From: Variovorax soli NBRC 106424
GTDB lineage: Bacteria > Pseudomonadota > Gammaproteobacteria > Burkholderiales > Burkholderiaceae_C
Length of the DNA: 43,005 nt
Assembly: GCF_001591385.1 (NCBI RefSeq)
Contig: NZ_BCUU01000040.1
Span: forward strand, 1-43,005
Direction of reading: 5' to 3'
In this document: piece after piece, positions 24,844 to 32,692 of the stretch
Layout: each line of letters begins with the position of its first letter
Position numbering within the stretch: the first letter of the stretch is position 1
Notes under the pieces: model-generated
Databases searched by the model: none
The model's input: the letters and a program-made list of their open reading frames with translations, nothing else
What the model was told of the DNA's origin: nothing
Made by a program: the position numbers and the translations under genes

Positions 24844-25821
24844 TCAGTCGAGTCTGATGTCACTCGCCTTGATCAGCGCGTGCCACTTCTTGCGTTCCAC
24901 GTCCACCAGGCGAGCCATCTCGGTGGCGTCGGCGGGGCGTGCTTCCCAGCCGGCGTCGTAGAGCTTCTGCTTCACGCCGGCGTCGGACATGCTCTTCATC
25001 AGGTCGCTGCCCAGTCGCGCCTGGATCGGCTTGGGCGTGGCCGCCGGCGCCACCAGGCCCTGCCAGGTGTAGGCCTCGACGGCGATGCCCAGTTCCTTGG
25101 CGGTGGGCACCTGCGGCAGCTGCGGTACGCGCTCGCCCGACATGGCCACCAGCGGCACCACCTTGCCCGCCTTGACGGCGCTGATGCCGCTGGGCAGGTC
25201 GAGCATCATCAGCGGTACCTGCCCGCCCATCAGGTCCTGCAGGGCGGGCGCGCCGCCCTTGTAGGGAACGTGCTGCATCGACACGCCGGCCTCGCGCTGG
25301 AACAGCTCGTAGGCCAGGTGGTGCGGGCTGCCGGTGCCGGGAGTGGCGATGCTGTACTTGCCCGGCGACGCCTTCAGCGCGGCCAGCAGCGCCTTGGCGT
25401 CGCTGAGGCCCGCAGTAGGCGCAGCGGTGATGATGAGCGGCGAGCGGCCCATCAGGCCCAGCATCGCGAAGTCCTTTTCGGCGTCGTAGGGCAGCTTCTT
25501 GTAGAGCGCCGGGTTGTAGACCAGCACGCCGTTGTCGGCCGTGAACACGGTGTAGCCGTCGCCGGGCGAGCGCGCCACGTTCTCCGACGCGATGATCGCG
25601 CCGGCACCGGGGCGGTTGTCGACCATCACCGGCTGCCCCAGGTTCTGCGAGAGCTGCGCGCCGGCGGTGCGCGCCAGGAAGTCGGTGCCGCCGCCGGCCG
25701 GATAGCCCACCACCCAGCGCACCGGGCGCGCGGGGTAGTCCTGCGCCTGCGCGGCGGTCGGCAGGGTGGAAGCGGCGGCGAAGCCGAGCGCGGCAAACCA
25801 GCGGGAAGCCTTGTCGAACAT
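24844..25821 (-). CDS. Bug-family (TctC-type) periplasmic solute-binding protein
   Basis: 325 aa. Sec signal peptide (WFAALGFAAASTLPTAAQAQ, cleavage after AQA). Family motifs: WVVGYPAGGGTDFLART, VMVDNRPGAGAIIASENVA, ATPGTGSPHHLAYELF and HVPYKGGAPALQDLMGGQV. Inserted between hpaG2 and hpaE, i.e. inside the catabolic gene set, so 4-hydroxyphenylacetate or a related aryl-acetate is the best guess for ligand. No membrane components nearby. ATG 25821 was chosen for the signal peptide; the frame extends further upstream without other support. Confidence 0.92.
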   Translation of the reverse strand: MFDKASRWFAALGFAAASTLPTAAQAQDYPARPVRWVVGYPAGGGTDFLARTAGAQLSQNLGQPVMVDNRPGAGAIIASENVARSPGDGYTVFTADNGVLVYNPALYKKLPYDAEKDFAMLGLMGRSPLIITAAPTAGLSDAKALLAALKASPGKYSIATPGTGSPHHLAYELFQREAGVSMQHVPYKGGAPALQDLMGGQVPLMMLDLPSGISAVKAGKVVPLVAMSGERVPQLPQVPTAKELGIAVEAYTWQGLVAPAATPKPIQARLGSDLMKSMSDAGVKQKLYDAGWEARPADATEMARLVDVERKKWHALIKASDIRLD

Positions 25822-25862
25822 GGGTTGTCTCCGGTCTATGGGGGGGAATTCGCTCGCGTCGT

Positions 25863-26633
25863 TCAGCCGGCGCGAATGGTGTTGACCAGCGCGCCGATGC
25901 GCTCGATTTCGGTCACCACCACATCGCCCGGCTGGCAGTCGACCACGCCGTCGGGCGTGCCGGTCAGGATCAGGTCGCCGGGCGAGAGCGTCATGAATCG
26001 GCTGAAGTACTCGATGAGGAAGGGCGCGTCGAAGATCATGTCCTTCGTGCTGCCCGACTGCGTGAGCTGGCCATTGACCGTGGTGCGCAGCGCGAGCGCG
26101 CCCGGGTCGGGCACGTCCGCGGCGTCCACGAACCAGGGGCCGATGGGCGTGCAGGTGTCGCGGTTCTTCACGCGCAGGTTGGGGCGGTACCAGTTCTCCA
26201 GGTAGTCGCGGATGGCGTAGTCGTTGGCGACCGTGTAGCCGCCGATGTAGTCGCGGGCGTCTTCGCGCTTCACGCGGCGCGCCGTCTTGCCGACCACGAT
26301 GGCCAGCTCGCATTCGTAGTGCATGAACTGCACGCCGGCCGGACGGACCGTGTGCTGCCGGTGGCCGATGAGGGCGCCCTGGCCCTTCACGAAGACCAGC
26401 GGCTCTTCCGGCGCCTTGAACTCCAGCTCCTTGGCATGGTCGGCATAGTTCAGGCCCAGCGCGAGGATGGTGCGCGGCCGCGGCGTGGGCGCCAGCGGCG
26501 GCAGCCAGGTGAGCTGTTCCTGCGGCACGACGCGGCCGTCATCCAGGCGAACGGCGGCGTCGGGTTGCCCGTTCCATTCGTGTGCGGTGCCGCGGTGTTC
26601 GCGGCCTTCGAAGACGACGCGTGCGTGCTTCAT
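25863..26633 (-). CDS. hpaG2: Homoprotocatechuate pathway isomerase/decarboxylase subunit HpaG2 (FAH family)
   Basis: 256 aa. Fumarylacetoacetate hydrolase fold. Together with HpaG1 it corresponds to the single bifunctional HpaG of E. coli, which decarboxylates 5-oxopent-3-ene-1,2,5-tricarboxylate and isomerises the product. Seen: ILALGLNYADHAKELEF, EPLVFVKGQGALIGHRQ, FMHYECELAIVVGK (metal-binding Glu pair), GGYTVANDYAIRDYLENW and LILTGTPDGVVDCQPGD. Its ATG overlaps the hpaG1 stop (ATGA), implying coupled, probably equimolar synthesis. Confidence 0.9.
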   Translation of the reverse strand: MKHARVVFEGREHRGTAHEWNGQPDAAVRLDDGRVVPQEQLTWLPPLAPTPRPRTILALGLNYADHAKELEFKAPEEPLVFVKGQGALIGHRQHTVRPAGVQFMHYECELAIVVGKTARRVKREDARDYIGGYTVANDYAIRDYLENWYRPNLRVKNRDTCTPIGPWFVDAADVPDPGALALRTTVNGQLTQSGSTKDMIFDAPFLIEYFSRFMTLSPGDLILTGTPDGVVDCQPGDVVVTEIERIGALVNTIRAG

Positions 26634-27259
26634 GCCGCCACCTCCGCGACCAGCGTGTTGCGCAGCGCGGCGAAGCCCGGCGCGGAAATGTCGATGCGGT
26701 CTCCGGCGCGCGCCAGCGGGCGGCCCAGGTCGCAGCCCAGCATCAGCACGTCGCCCGGCTGCAGCGTCATGAAGGCCATGACGTCCGCCAGCAGCTGCGG
26801 GGCAGGGCGCACGAGCCCGGAGAAGTCGATGGATTGCCTGAGCGCGCCGTTGATGCGCACCTCCACGCGGATGGCTGCGGCGTCCGGCAGCGTGGCCGCC
26901 TCACGCACCGCGGGGCCCACGCCCAGGAAGCCGTCGAGGCACTTGAACTTCACCGGCGGGCGGAAGAAGCTCGCATGCGGAATGGAAAGATCGTTCATCA
27001 GCACATAGCCGGCGACCCGGCCCGCATCGCCCATCACCATGCCGACGCTGGCGCCCACCTCCACCTCGGGCACGTCCTTCGGCACGACGATGTCGCTGTC
27101 GTGCGGGCTCCAGGTGTTGGCGGTCTTCACGTAGAGCACCGGCGCCTGCGGCGGCGCCTTGTAGGGCGGCTGCTTCATCTGCGCGGCCATGGCCTCGCGC
27201 TCGGCGCGGAAGTTGAGCAAGGTGCCGTACACCGTGCCGGCCGGAAGAAAGGCGTTCAC
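26630..27259 (-). CDS. hpaG1: Homoprotocatechuate pathway isomerase/decarboxylase subunit HpaG1 (FAH family)
   Basis: 209 aa. It matches the N-terminal half of E. coli HpaG. Seen: GTVYGTLLNFRAEREAM, APVLYVKTANTWSPHDSDIV, VEVGASVGMVMG, GYVLMNDLSIPHASFFRPPVKFKCLDGFLGVGP and LQPGDVLMLGCDLGRP. Start is GTG 27259, which overlaps the hpaR stop codon (GTGA); a longer frame upstream is antisense-free but duplicates hpaR bases and is not conserved. Coupled translation runs hpaR to hpaG1 to hpaG2. Confidence 0.88.
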   Translation of the reverse strand: MNAFLPAGTVYGTLLNFRAEREAMAAQMKQPPYKAPPQAPVLYVKTANTWSPHDSDIVVPKDVPEVEVGASVGMVMGDAGRVAGYVLMNDLSIPHASFFRPPVKFKCLDGFLGVGPAVREAATLPDAAAIRVEVRINGALRQSIDFSGLVRPAPQLLADVMAFMTLQPGDVLMLGCDLGRPLARAGDRIDISAPGFAALRNTLVAEVAA

Positions 27260-27696
27260 TCGGGTTGCTCCAGTGCGATGAGTTCGTCGAGCAGGGTGTA
27301 GAGCTGGCTGAGCTTGCTCTTGCCCAGCGAGGACTCGAGCCATGCGTAGTGCGCCTCGACCGCGCCGGACAGCCGCTTGACCAGCTTGCGGCCCGCCGGC
27401 GTGGCCTCGATCACGCTGCGCCGCGCGTCCTGCGCGTCGCGGCTGCGCACGATGAGGCCGTCGCGTTCCATGCGGGCCAGCACGCCGGTCAGGCTCGGCC
27501 CCAGGATGAAGGCCTCGCGGGCCACGCGCCCCGTTTCCACCGCGCCGTGCTCGCCCAGCACGCGCAGCACGCGCCATTGCTGGTCGGACAGCTGGTGCTC
27601 GCGCAGGCTGGGGCGGGTGTGCGCCATCACGGCTTCGCGCGCCTGCAGCAGCAGGCGCGGCAGGTTGCGGTGGGTGAACGAGGTGGTGGTGCTCAT
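27256..27696 (-). CDS. hpaR: MarR-family repressor HpaR of the homoprotocatechuate operon
   Basis: 146 aa. MarR fold with the winged helix at ~45-105 (VETGRVAREAFILGPSLTGVLARMERDGLIVRSRDAQDARRSVIEATPAGRKL). HpaR-type proteins repress hpa genes until 4-hydroxyphenylacetate or homoprotocatechuate binds. It heads the operon; GGAG lies six bases before the ATG, and an AT-rich perfect palindrome (27715-27730) overlaps its predicted -10. Confidence 0.92.
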   Translation of the reverse strand: MSTTTSFTHRNLPRLLLQAREAVMAHTRPSLREHQLSDQQWRVLRVLGEHGAVETGRVAREAFILGPSLTGVLARMERDGLIVRSRDAQDARRSVIEATPAGRKLVKRLSGAVEAHYAWLESSLGKSKLSQLYTLLDELIALEQPE

Positions 27697-27714
27697 CGTC
27701 TCCGTGCTCGATTT

Positions 27715-27730
27715 ATTTAATATATTAAAT
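27715..27730. promoter_or_regulatory. Probable HpaR operator
   Basis: ATTTAATATATTAAAT is a perfect 16-base palindrome, strikingly AT-rich in this GC-rich DNA. It lies 18 bases upstream of hpaR and covers the predicted -10 of the operon promoter. Confidence 0.75.
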
Positions 27731-27751
27731 GTTTCTTGCAGGGACGTGCAA
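27722..27751 (-). promoter_or_regulatory. Predicted hpa operon promoter
   Basis: On the minus strand, TTGCAC (complement of 27746-27751), an 18-base spacer and TAATAT (complement of 27722-27727), the latter inside the palindrome. Leader ~25 bases. Confidence 0.5.
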
Positions 27752-27785
27752 GAGGCCGAACCCGCAAGGCCTTGCGGCGTGTGCC

Positions 27786-27798
27786 TACACTTGGCGAA
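27786..27798 (+). promoter_or_regulatory. -10-like box placed for a leaderless start of radA
   Basis: TACACT at 27786-27791 ends six bases before ATG 27798 (spacer TGGCGA). No Shine-Dalgarno sequence. Confidence 0.45.
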
Positions 27799-29198
27799 TG
27801 GCCAAGGAAAAAAGCATTTACGTGTGCGGGGAGTGCGGCGGCACCAGCGCCAAATGGCTGGGCAAGTGCCCCAGCTGCGGCGCCTGGAACACGCTGGTGG
27901 AGCAGAGCGCCTCCGCCGCGGGCGCCGGCGCTGCCAACAACCGCTTCGGCAACACCGCGCAGTTCGCGTCGCTGGCGGGCTCCTCGGAGCTGATGCTGCT
28001 GTCGGAGATCGAGGCGGTGGACGTGGCGCGCACGCCCACCGGGCTGGATGAACTCGACCGCGTGCTGGGCGGCGGCATCGTGGCCGGCGGCGTCACGCTC
28101 ATCGGCGGCGACCCGGGCATCGGCAAGTCCACGCTGCTGCTGCAGGCGGTGGATGCCTTGCAGCGCGCCGGCCAGAACGCGCTGTACGTCACCGGCGAGG
28201 AAAGCGGCGCGCAGGTGGCGTTGCGCTCCAAGCGCCTGGGCCTGTCGCAATCGCAGGTGCAGGTCATGGCCGAGATCCAGCTGGAAAAGATCATCGCCAC
28301 GCTGGATGCGGCGCGGCCGGCGATCGCGGTCATCGACTCGATCCAGACGGTGTATTCGGACCAGCTCACCTCCGCGCCCGGCTCGGTGGCCCAGGTGCGC
28401 GAATGCGCTGCGCATCTCACCCGCTTTGCCAAGACCAGCGGCACGGCAGTGGTGCTGGTGGGCCACGTGACGAAGGAAGGCGCGCTGGCCGGGCCGCGCG
28501 TGCTGGAGCACATGGTGGACACGGTGCTGTACTTCGAGGGCGACACGCATTCGAGCTTCCGGCTGGTGCGCGCCATCAAGAACCGCTTCGGCGCCGTCAA
28601 CGAGATCGGCGTGTTCGCCATGACCGAGCGCGGCCTCAAGGGCGTGACCAACCCCAGCGCGATCTTCCTGAGCCAGCACACCGAGCCGGTGCCCGGCAGC
28701 GTGGTGCTGGTCACCCTCGAAGGAACACGCCCCATGCTGGTGGAGGTGCAGGCCCTGGTCGACAACGGCGGCCCCAGCCCGCGCCGGCTGTCGGTGGGCC
28801 TGGACCGCGACCGCCTGGCCATGCTGCTGGCGGTGCTGCACCGCCATGCCGGCGTGGCCTGCATGGACCAGGACGTGTTCGTCAACGCCGTGGGCGGCGT
28901 GCGCATCGGCGAGCCGGCGGCCGACCTGGCGGTGATGCTGGCCATCACCTCCAGCCTGCGCGGCAAACCGCTGCCCAAAGGGTTCATCGCCTTCGGCGAA
29001 GTCGGCTTGGCGGGTGAGGTTCGGCCGGCGCCGCGCGGCCAGGAGCGGCTGCGCGAGGCGGCCAAGCTCGGCTTCTCGGTGGCCATCGTGCCCCGCTCGA
29101 ATGCGCCGAAGAAGGGTGGGCGCGATTTCGAGGGCCTGACCATCCACCCGGTCGATCGCATCGAGGAGGCGATGGAGGTGGTTCGCACCCTCGATTGA
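27798..29198 (+). CDS. radA: DNA repair protein RadA
   Basis: 466 aa, typical RadA length. RecA-like ATPase that promotes branch migration of recombination intermediates. An N-terminal zinc finger (C10, C13, C24, C27) is followed by the Walker A site GGDPGIGKSTLLLQ, the RadA-specific KNRFG motif in RAIKNRFGAVNEIG, and a C-terminal Lon-like domain (VNAVGGVRIGEPAADLAV and KPLPKGFIAFGEVGLAGEVRP). ATG 27798 puts the zinc finger at its usual place; the earlier ATG at 27729 would add 23 residues running back into the hpa promoter. Confidence 0.97.
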   Translation: MAKEKSIYVCGECGGTSAKWLGKCPSCGAWNTLVEQSASAAGAGAANNRFGNTAQFASLAGSSELMLLSEIEAVDVARTPTGLDELDRVLGGGIVAGGVTLIGGDPGIGKSTLLLQAVDALQRAGQNALYVTGEESGAQVALRSKRLGLSQSQVQVMAEIQLEKIIATLDAARPAIAVIDSIQTVYSDQLTSAPGSVAQVRECAAHLTRFAKTSGTAVVLVGHVTKEGALAGPRVLEHMVDTVLYFEGDTHSSFRLVRAIKNRFGAVNEIGVFAMTERGLKGVTNPSAIFLSQHTEPVPGSVVLVTLEGTRPMLVEVQALVDNGGPSPRRLSVGLDRDRLAMLLAVLHRHAGVACMDQDVFVNAVGGVRIGEPAADLAVMLAITSSLRGKPLPKGFIAFGEVGLAGEVRPAPRGQERLREAAKLGFSVAIVPRSNAPKKGGRDFEGLTIHPVDRIEEAMEVVRTLD

Positions 29199-29267
29199 TA
29201 TTCCGGCGGCGCGGCGCGCGCCTGGGCACAATCGCACCGCCCGACAAGAATTTCAAGGAGAGGTTTC

Positions 29268-30875
29268 ATGCAGCTGATCGTTTCCGCAGGCGCCATCGCG
29301 CTCATCGTGATCTGGGGCCTGCTGTCGCCGGCCACGCTCGGCAGCTTCTTCAACACGGCGCTGGCCAGCATCACGCACAACTTTGGCTGGCTCTACCTGT
29401 GGCTGGTTCTTGGGCTGGTGGTGCTGGCGTTCTTCCTGGCCTTCAGCCGCTTCGGCGACCTGAAGCTGGGCGACACCGACGACGAGCCGGAGTTCTCGCT
29501 GCATGCATGGTTCGCCATGCTCTTTGCCGCCGGCATGGGCATCGGCCTGGTCTTCTTCGGGGTGGCGGAGCCCGTGTCGCACTACGGCTCGCCGCCGGAC
29601 GGCGTCACGCCCAACACGCCCGAGGCGGCGCATGTGGCCATGCGCTACGCCTTCTTTCACTGGGGCCTGCACCCGTGGGCCATCTACGGCGTGGTCGGCC
29701 TGGCCATTGCCTTCTTCACCTTTCGCCGCAAGGCCCAGCCGCTGGTGAGCTCGGTGACCGAAGCGCTGCCGTGGAAGGTGGTGCGCCTTCTGTCGCCGGC
29801 CTTCAACGTGCTGGCCATCGTGGCCACGGCGTTCGGCGTGGCCGCCTCGCTGGGCGTGGGCGCCACGCAGATCAACGGCGGGCTGCATGCCGCCTTCGGC
29901 ATTCAGGTGTCCGCGGTCAACCAGGCGATCATCATCGTGGTCACCACCCTCCTGTTCCTGACCTCCGCGGTGACGGGGGTGGAGCGGGGCGTGAAGTGGC
30001 TGTCCATCGGCAACCTGATGCTGGCGGCGCTGCTGGCGCTGTTCGTGCTGGTGGTGGGCCCCACGGTGGCCATCATCGACACCTTCACCACCACGCTGGG
30101 CTCCTACCTTTCGGAGTTCGTGCGCATGAGCCTGCGCATGACGCCCTTCCGCGACAGCACCTGGGTGGGCGACTGGACCATCTTCTACTGGGCCTGGTGG
30201 CTGGCGTGGTCGCCCTTCGTGGGCCTGTTCATCGCGCGCGTGTCCAAGGGCCGCACCATCCGCGAATTCATCATGGGCGTGGTGCTGGCGCCCACGCTGG
30301 TGGGCTTCGTGTGGTTCGCCATCTTCGGCGGCGCCGCGCTCAACCTCGAGATCTTCCGCCAGGTGCCGCTGGCGGCCGCGGTGAAGGACGACGTGGCCAC
30401 CGCCATGTTCGTCATGTTCAACGCCATGCCGGCCAGCGGGCTGCTCTCCTTCGTCGCCACCTTGCTGGTGTTCATCTTCTTCGTCACCTCGGGCGATTCG
30501 GCGACGCTGGTGCTGGGCACCATGAGCACCCAGGGCGACCCGAATCCACCGGCCAAGGTGAAGATCATCTGGGGCGTGCTGGTGGCCGGCATCGCGCTGA
30601 GCCTGCTGCTGGTGGGCGGCATCAAGGCGGTGCAGGCCGCCACCATCGTCTTCGCGCTGCCGTTCTCGGTGGTGCTGCTGCTGATGGCCATCTCGCTGGT
30701 CATGGCCGTGCGGGAGGATTGGCACGCCGAAGACGTGCGCGAGCGGCACCTGCACAGGAAGCTGCGCGAGTGGGTGAGCCGGGAGGATGCGGCGGGTGGT
30801 GAGGCGACGGCCAAGGTGCCGCCAACAGCGTCGCGGTCGCTCGCGAGTCCGGTGGAAAAACCGGAAACAAGATGA
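29268..30875 (+). CDS. BCCT-family betaine/choline/carnitine transporter
   Basis: 535 aa, ~12 membrane helices. Imports quaternary-ammonium osmoprotectants such as glycine betaine. Seen: LFAAGMGIGLVFFGVAEPVSHY (the GMGIG motif is the form associated with sodium-coupled betaine carriers such as BetP), ATAFGVAASLGVGATQINGGL, and the family signature region DWTIFYWAWWLAWSPFVGLFIARVSKGRTIREF. C-terminal ~50 residues are a charged cytoplasmic tail (REDWHAEDVRERHLHRKLREW). ATG 29268 has AAGGAGAGG upstream. Confidence 0.94.
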   Translation: MQLIVSAGAIALIVIWGLLSPATLGSFFNTALASITHNFGWLYLWLVLGLVVLAFFLAFSRFGDLKLGDTDDEPEFSLHAWFAMLFAAGMGIGLVFFGVAEPVSHYGSPPDGVTPNTPEAAHVAMRYAFFHWGLHPWAIYGVVGLAIAFFTFRRKAQPLVSSVTEALPWKVVRLLSPAFNVLAIVATAFGVAASLGVGATQINGGLHAAFGIQVSAVNQAIIIVVTTLLFLTSAVTGVERGVKWLSIGNLMLAALLALFVLVVGPTVAIIDTFTTTLGSYLSEFVRMSLRMTPFRDSTWVGDWTIFYWAWWLAWSPFVGLFIARVSKGRTIREFIMGVVLAPTLVGFVWFAIFGGAALNLEIFRQVPLAAAVKDDVATAMFVMFNAMPASGLLSFVATLLVFIFFVTSGDSATLVLGTMSTQGDPNPPAKVKIIWGVLVAGIALSLLLVGGIKAVQAATIVFALPFSVVLLLMAISLVMAVREDWHAEDVRERHLHRKLREWVSREDAAGGEATAKVPPTASRSLASPVEKPETR

Positions 30876-30896
30876 TCGAAGGCTCTATTTAAGTAA

Positions 30897-30924
30897 TTGA
30901 TTAATAACAGATAACTCGTAGAAT
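30897..30924 (+). promoter_or_regulatory. Predicted promoter of the Fic gene
   Basis: TTGATT (30897-30902), a 16-base spacer and TAGAAT (30919-30924), in a distinctly AT-rich patch. ATG is 27 bases past the -10. Confidence 0.65.
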
Positions 30925-30951
30925 ATTCCGGAAACGAAACCGGAAATATTC
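30921..30951. promoter_or_regulatory. Inverted repeat over the Fic transcription start
   Basis: GAATATTCCGG (30921-30931) and CCGGAAATATTC (30940-30951) are inverted arms, identical except for one extra A, around the eight-base centre AAACGAAA. It spans from the -10 to the base before the ATG and contains no recognisable ribosome site outside the repeat. Confidence 0.6.
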
Positions 30952-32163
30952 ATGGCATCGATTGCCCCCGCCCGGGTCACCGTCTTCGACGCCCCGCATC
31001 AATTCGAGCCGCTCCTGCCTGCCCAGCGGCTGGACGAATTGCGCGACATGACGCGGGCGATCTTCGAGAGCTCCGCTGCATTGAAGAACGCCACCGCCGA
31101 GCCGGTGCGGCAGGCGCTGCGCGACGTGGTGCGCTCGATGAATTCGTACTACTCGAACCTGATCGAAGGCCAGGGAACGCATCCGGCCAACATTGAACGG
31201 GCCCTGCGCAAGGATTTTTCAACCAAGCCGGACGTCGCCAGGCGCCAGCGCTTGGCCCTCGCGCATATCGATGCGGAAATCGAGCTGGAGAGGCGCATCA
31301 CGACCGAGGCCAGCGCACTTGGCAGCTCGTTCCTGCAGGAAGCGCATCGAAGCCTCTACGGACGGCTGCCCGAAGAGGATCGCGTGTCGGAGCACGGGCG
31401 TGTCGTCGTGCCCGGCGAGTTGCGCCGGGTCGATGTGGCGGTCGGCCGCCACCAGCCGCCCACGTGGAAATCGCTTCCAGCCTTCCTGGCCCGCATGGAC
31501 GATGTCTACGGGCGACTCAAGGGCGTCGACGCGGTTCTGTACACCATCGCATCCGCCCATCACCGGATGATGTGGACGCACCCGTTCGAAGACGGAAATG
31601 GACGGGCAGTGCGGCTGCAGACGCATTGCGCGATGTACCTGCTGGCCGGTGGCCTGTGGTCCGTGAATCGCGGCCTGGCGCGCGATCGACAACGCTACTA
31701 CCTGATGCTCGACGAGGCCGACAGCATGCGCCAGGGCGATCTGGATGGCCGCGGCAATCTGAGCGAGAAGGCGCTCTGGCAGTGGTGCGAGTACTTCCTG
31801 GGCATCTGTTCAGACCAGGTGGGTTTCATGTCCCGCATGCTGGACCTTCATCAGCTCAAGGAGCGCCTGAAGACCTACATCCTCGTGCAGCGCTCCCAGC
31901 TTGGCGTGCCCGAATATCGCGAGGAGGCGGTGCTGCCGGTCCAGATGCTGGCCGCCGCCGGCACGCTGTCTCGCGGTGAGTTTTCCCGAATGACCGGACT
32001 CGAGGAGCGCACCGCCCGCAAGGTGATTTCCAGGTTCCTGGCAGACGGGCTGCTGCGCAGCCAGGGCCATCGGGAGGCGCTCAGCCTCGCCTTCCCGCTG
32101 CAGTCCTTGAGCATCCTCTTTCCCAGCCTGTACCCGGAAGCCGCGGCTGCGGTCACCGACTGA
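30952..32163 (+). CDS. Fic-domain AMP-transferase with C-terminal winged helix
   Basis: 403 aa. Fic enzymes transfer AMP (or related groups) from nucleotides to protein hydroxyls. Order: an N-terminal Fic_N region (~1-90) holding an inhibitory-helix motif S68-N-L-I-E72-G73, matching [S/T]xxxE[G/N] and making this a class II self-inhibited Fic; the Fic core with HPFEDGNGRAVR (catalytic H210); and at ~320-390 a winged-helix DNA-binding region (LSRGEFSRMTGLEERTARKVISRFLADGLLRSQG). The DNA-binding end and the inverted repeat over its promoter suggest it controls its own transcription. No antitoxin gene is adjacent, consistent with built-in inhibition. Target protein unknown. Confidence 0.93.
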   Translation: MASIAPARVTVFDAPHQFEPLLPAQRLDELRDMTRAIFESSAALKNATAEPVRQALRDVVRSMNSYYSNLIEGQGTHPANIERALRKDFSTKPDVARRQRLALAHIDAEIELERRITTEASALGSSFLQEAHRSLYGRLPEEDRVSEHGRVVVPGELRRVDVAVGRHQPPTWKSLPAFLARMDDVYGRLKGVDAVLYTIASAHHRMMWTHPFEDGNGRAVRLQTHCAMYLLAGGLWSVNRGLARDRQRYYLMLDEADSMRQGDLDGRGNLSEKALWQWCEYFLGICSDQVGFMSRMLDLHQLKERLKTYILVQRSQLGVPEYREEAVLPVQMLAAAGTLSRGEFSRMTGLEERTARKVISRFLADGLLRSQGHREALSLAFPLQSLSILFPSLYPEAAAAVTD

Positions 32164-32185
32164 TCGCCTGCCCCCGCCGTCCGGC

Positions 32186-32201
32186 GACAATCCGGACACC
32201 A
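32186..32201 (+). promoter_or_regulatory. -10-like box close to the start of the 139-aa membrane protein gene
   Basis: GACAAT at 32186-32191 ends nine bases before ATG 32201; no Shine-Dalgarno sequence. A transcript would have a leader of only a few bases. Confidence 0.4.
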
Positions 32202-32620
32202 TGAACTTCCGAAGAATCCTCGTGCCGGTGATCAGCGTGCTGCTGATCGCAGGCGCCTACCGGGCCTACGGCTGGCCCGGCGTGGCTTTCATCACCGGCG
32301 CCATCGTCCTGTACCTGCTGCTGCACTTCAACCGCACCATGCATGTGCTGCGGCGTGCGGCCGACCGTCCCATCGGCAGCGTGGCGAGCGCCGTCATGCT
32401 CAATGCCAAGCTGCGCAAGGGCGTGAACCTGCTGCACGTGATGGCGATGACGCGCTCGCTGGGCGAGCTGCGTTCGCCCAAGGACGAGCAGCCCGAGATC
32501 TTCCGCTGGAGCGATGCCGGCGGCTCCTATGTCGATGCCGAGTTCCACGGCGGCAAGCTGCGCAGCTGGAGCCTGACGCGGCCGGAGGCGAACGACACGA
32601 CCGACACCGAAGTGTCGTAG
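32201..32620 (+). CDS. Small membrane protein, function unknown
   Basis: 139 aa. Two closely spaced hydrophobic segments (VPVISVLLIAGAYRAYGW and GVAFITGAIVLYLLLHF, ~8-45), then a basic, cytoplasm-like part (MHVLRRAADRPIGSVASAVMLNAKLRKGVNLLHVMAM) and a polar tail (EIFRWSDAGGSYVDAEFHGGKLRSWSLTRPE). No known domain recognised; it resembles short hypothetical proteins seen in other Comamonadaceae. Convergent with rdgC. Confidence 0.75.
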   Translation: MNFRRILVPVISVLLIAGAYRAYGWPGVAFITGAIVLYLLLHFNRTMHVLRRAADRPIGSVASAVMLNAKLRKGVNLLHVMAMTRSLGELRSPKDEQPEIFRWSDAGGSYVDAEFHGGKLRSWSLTRPEANDTTDTEVS

Positions 32621-32631
32621 CGCCAGGCAGG

Positions 32632-32658
32632 GCATGGCGGCCCAGGCGGCCGCCATGC
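32632..32658. terminator. Strong hairpin between convergent genes
   Basis: GCATGGCGGCC (32632-32642) and GGCCGCCATGC (32648-32658) form a perfect 11-bp stem with a five-base loop in the gap between the 139-aa gene and rdgC. No T-run on either side; probably a bidirectional transcript end. Confidence 0.5.
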
Positions 32659-32692
32659 GCCGCGCCGGGCCTCAACCGCCCTTGTTGCGCCC

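Noticed and set aside
24831..24863. GTG start 33 bases upstream of the hpaE ATG
   Set aside because: The extra residues (TSDSTDDNPP) are not conserved, and the ATG lies at the family start.
25822..26313. Long upstream extension of the second Bug gene frame
   Set aside because: It overlaps hpaG2 in another frame and precedes a clear signal peptide; the true start is at 25821.
29227..29232. CACAAT before the BCCT gene as another leaderless -10
   Set aside because: The ATG is 35 bases downstream with a good AAGGAGAGG ribosome site, so this gene has an ordinary leader.
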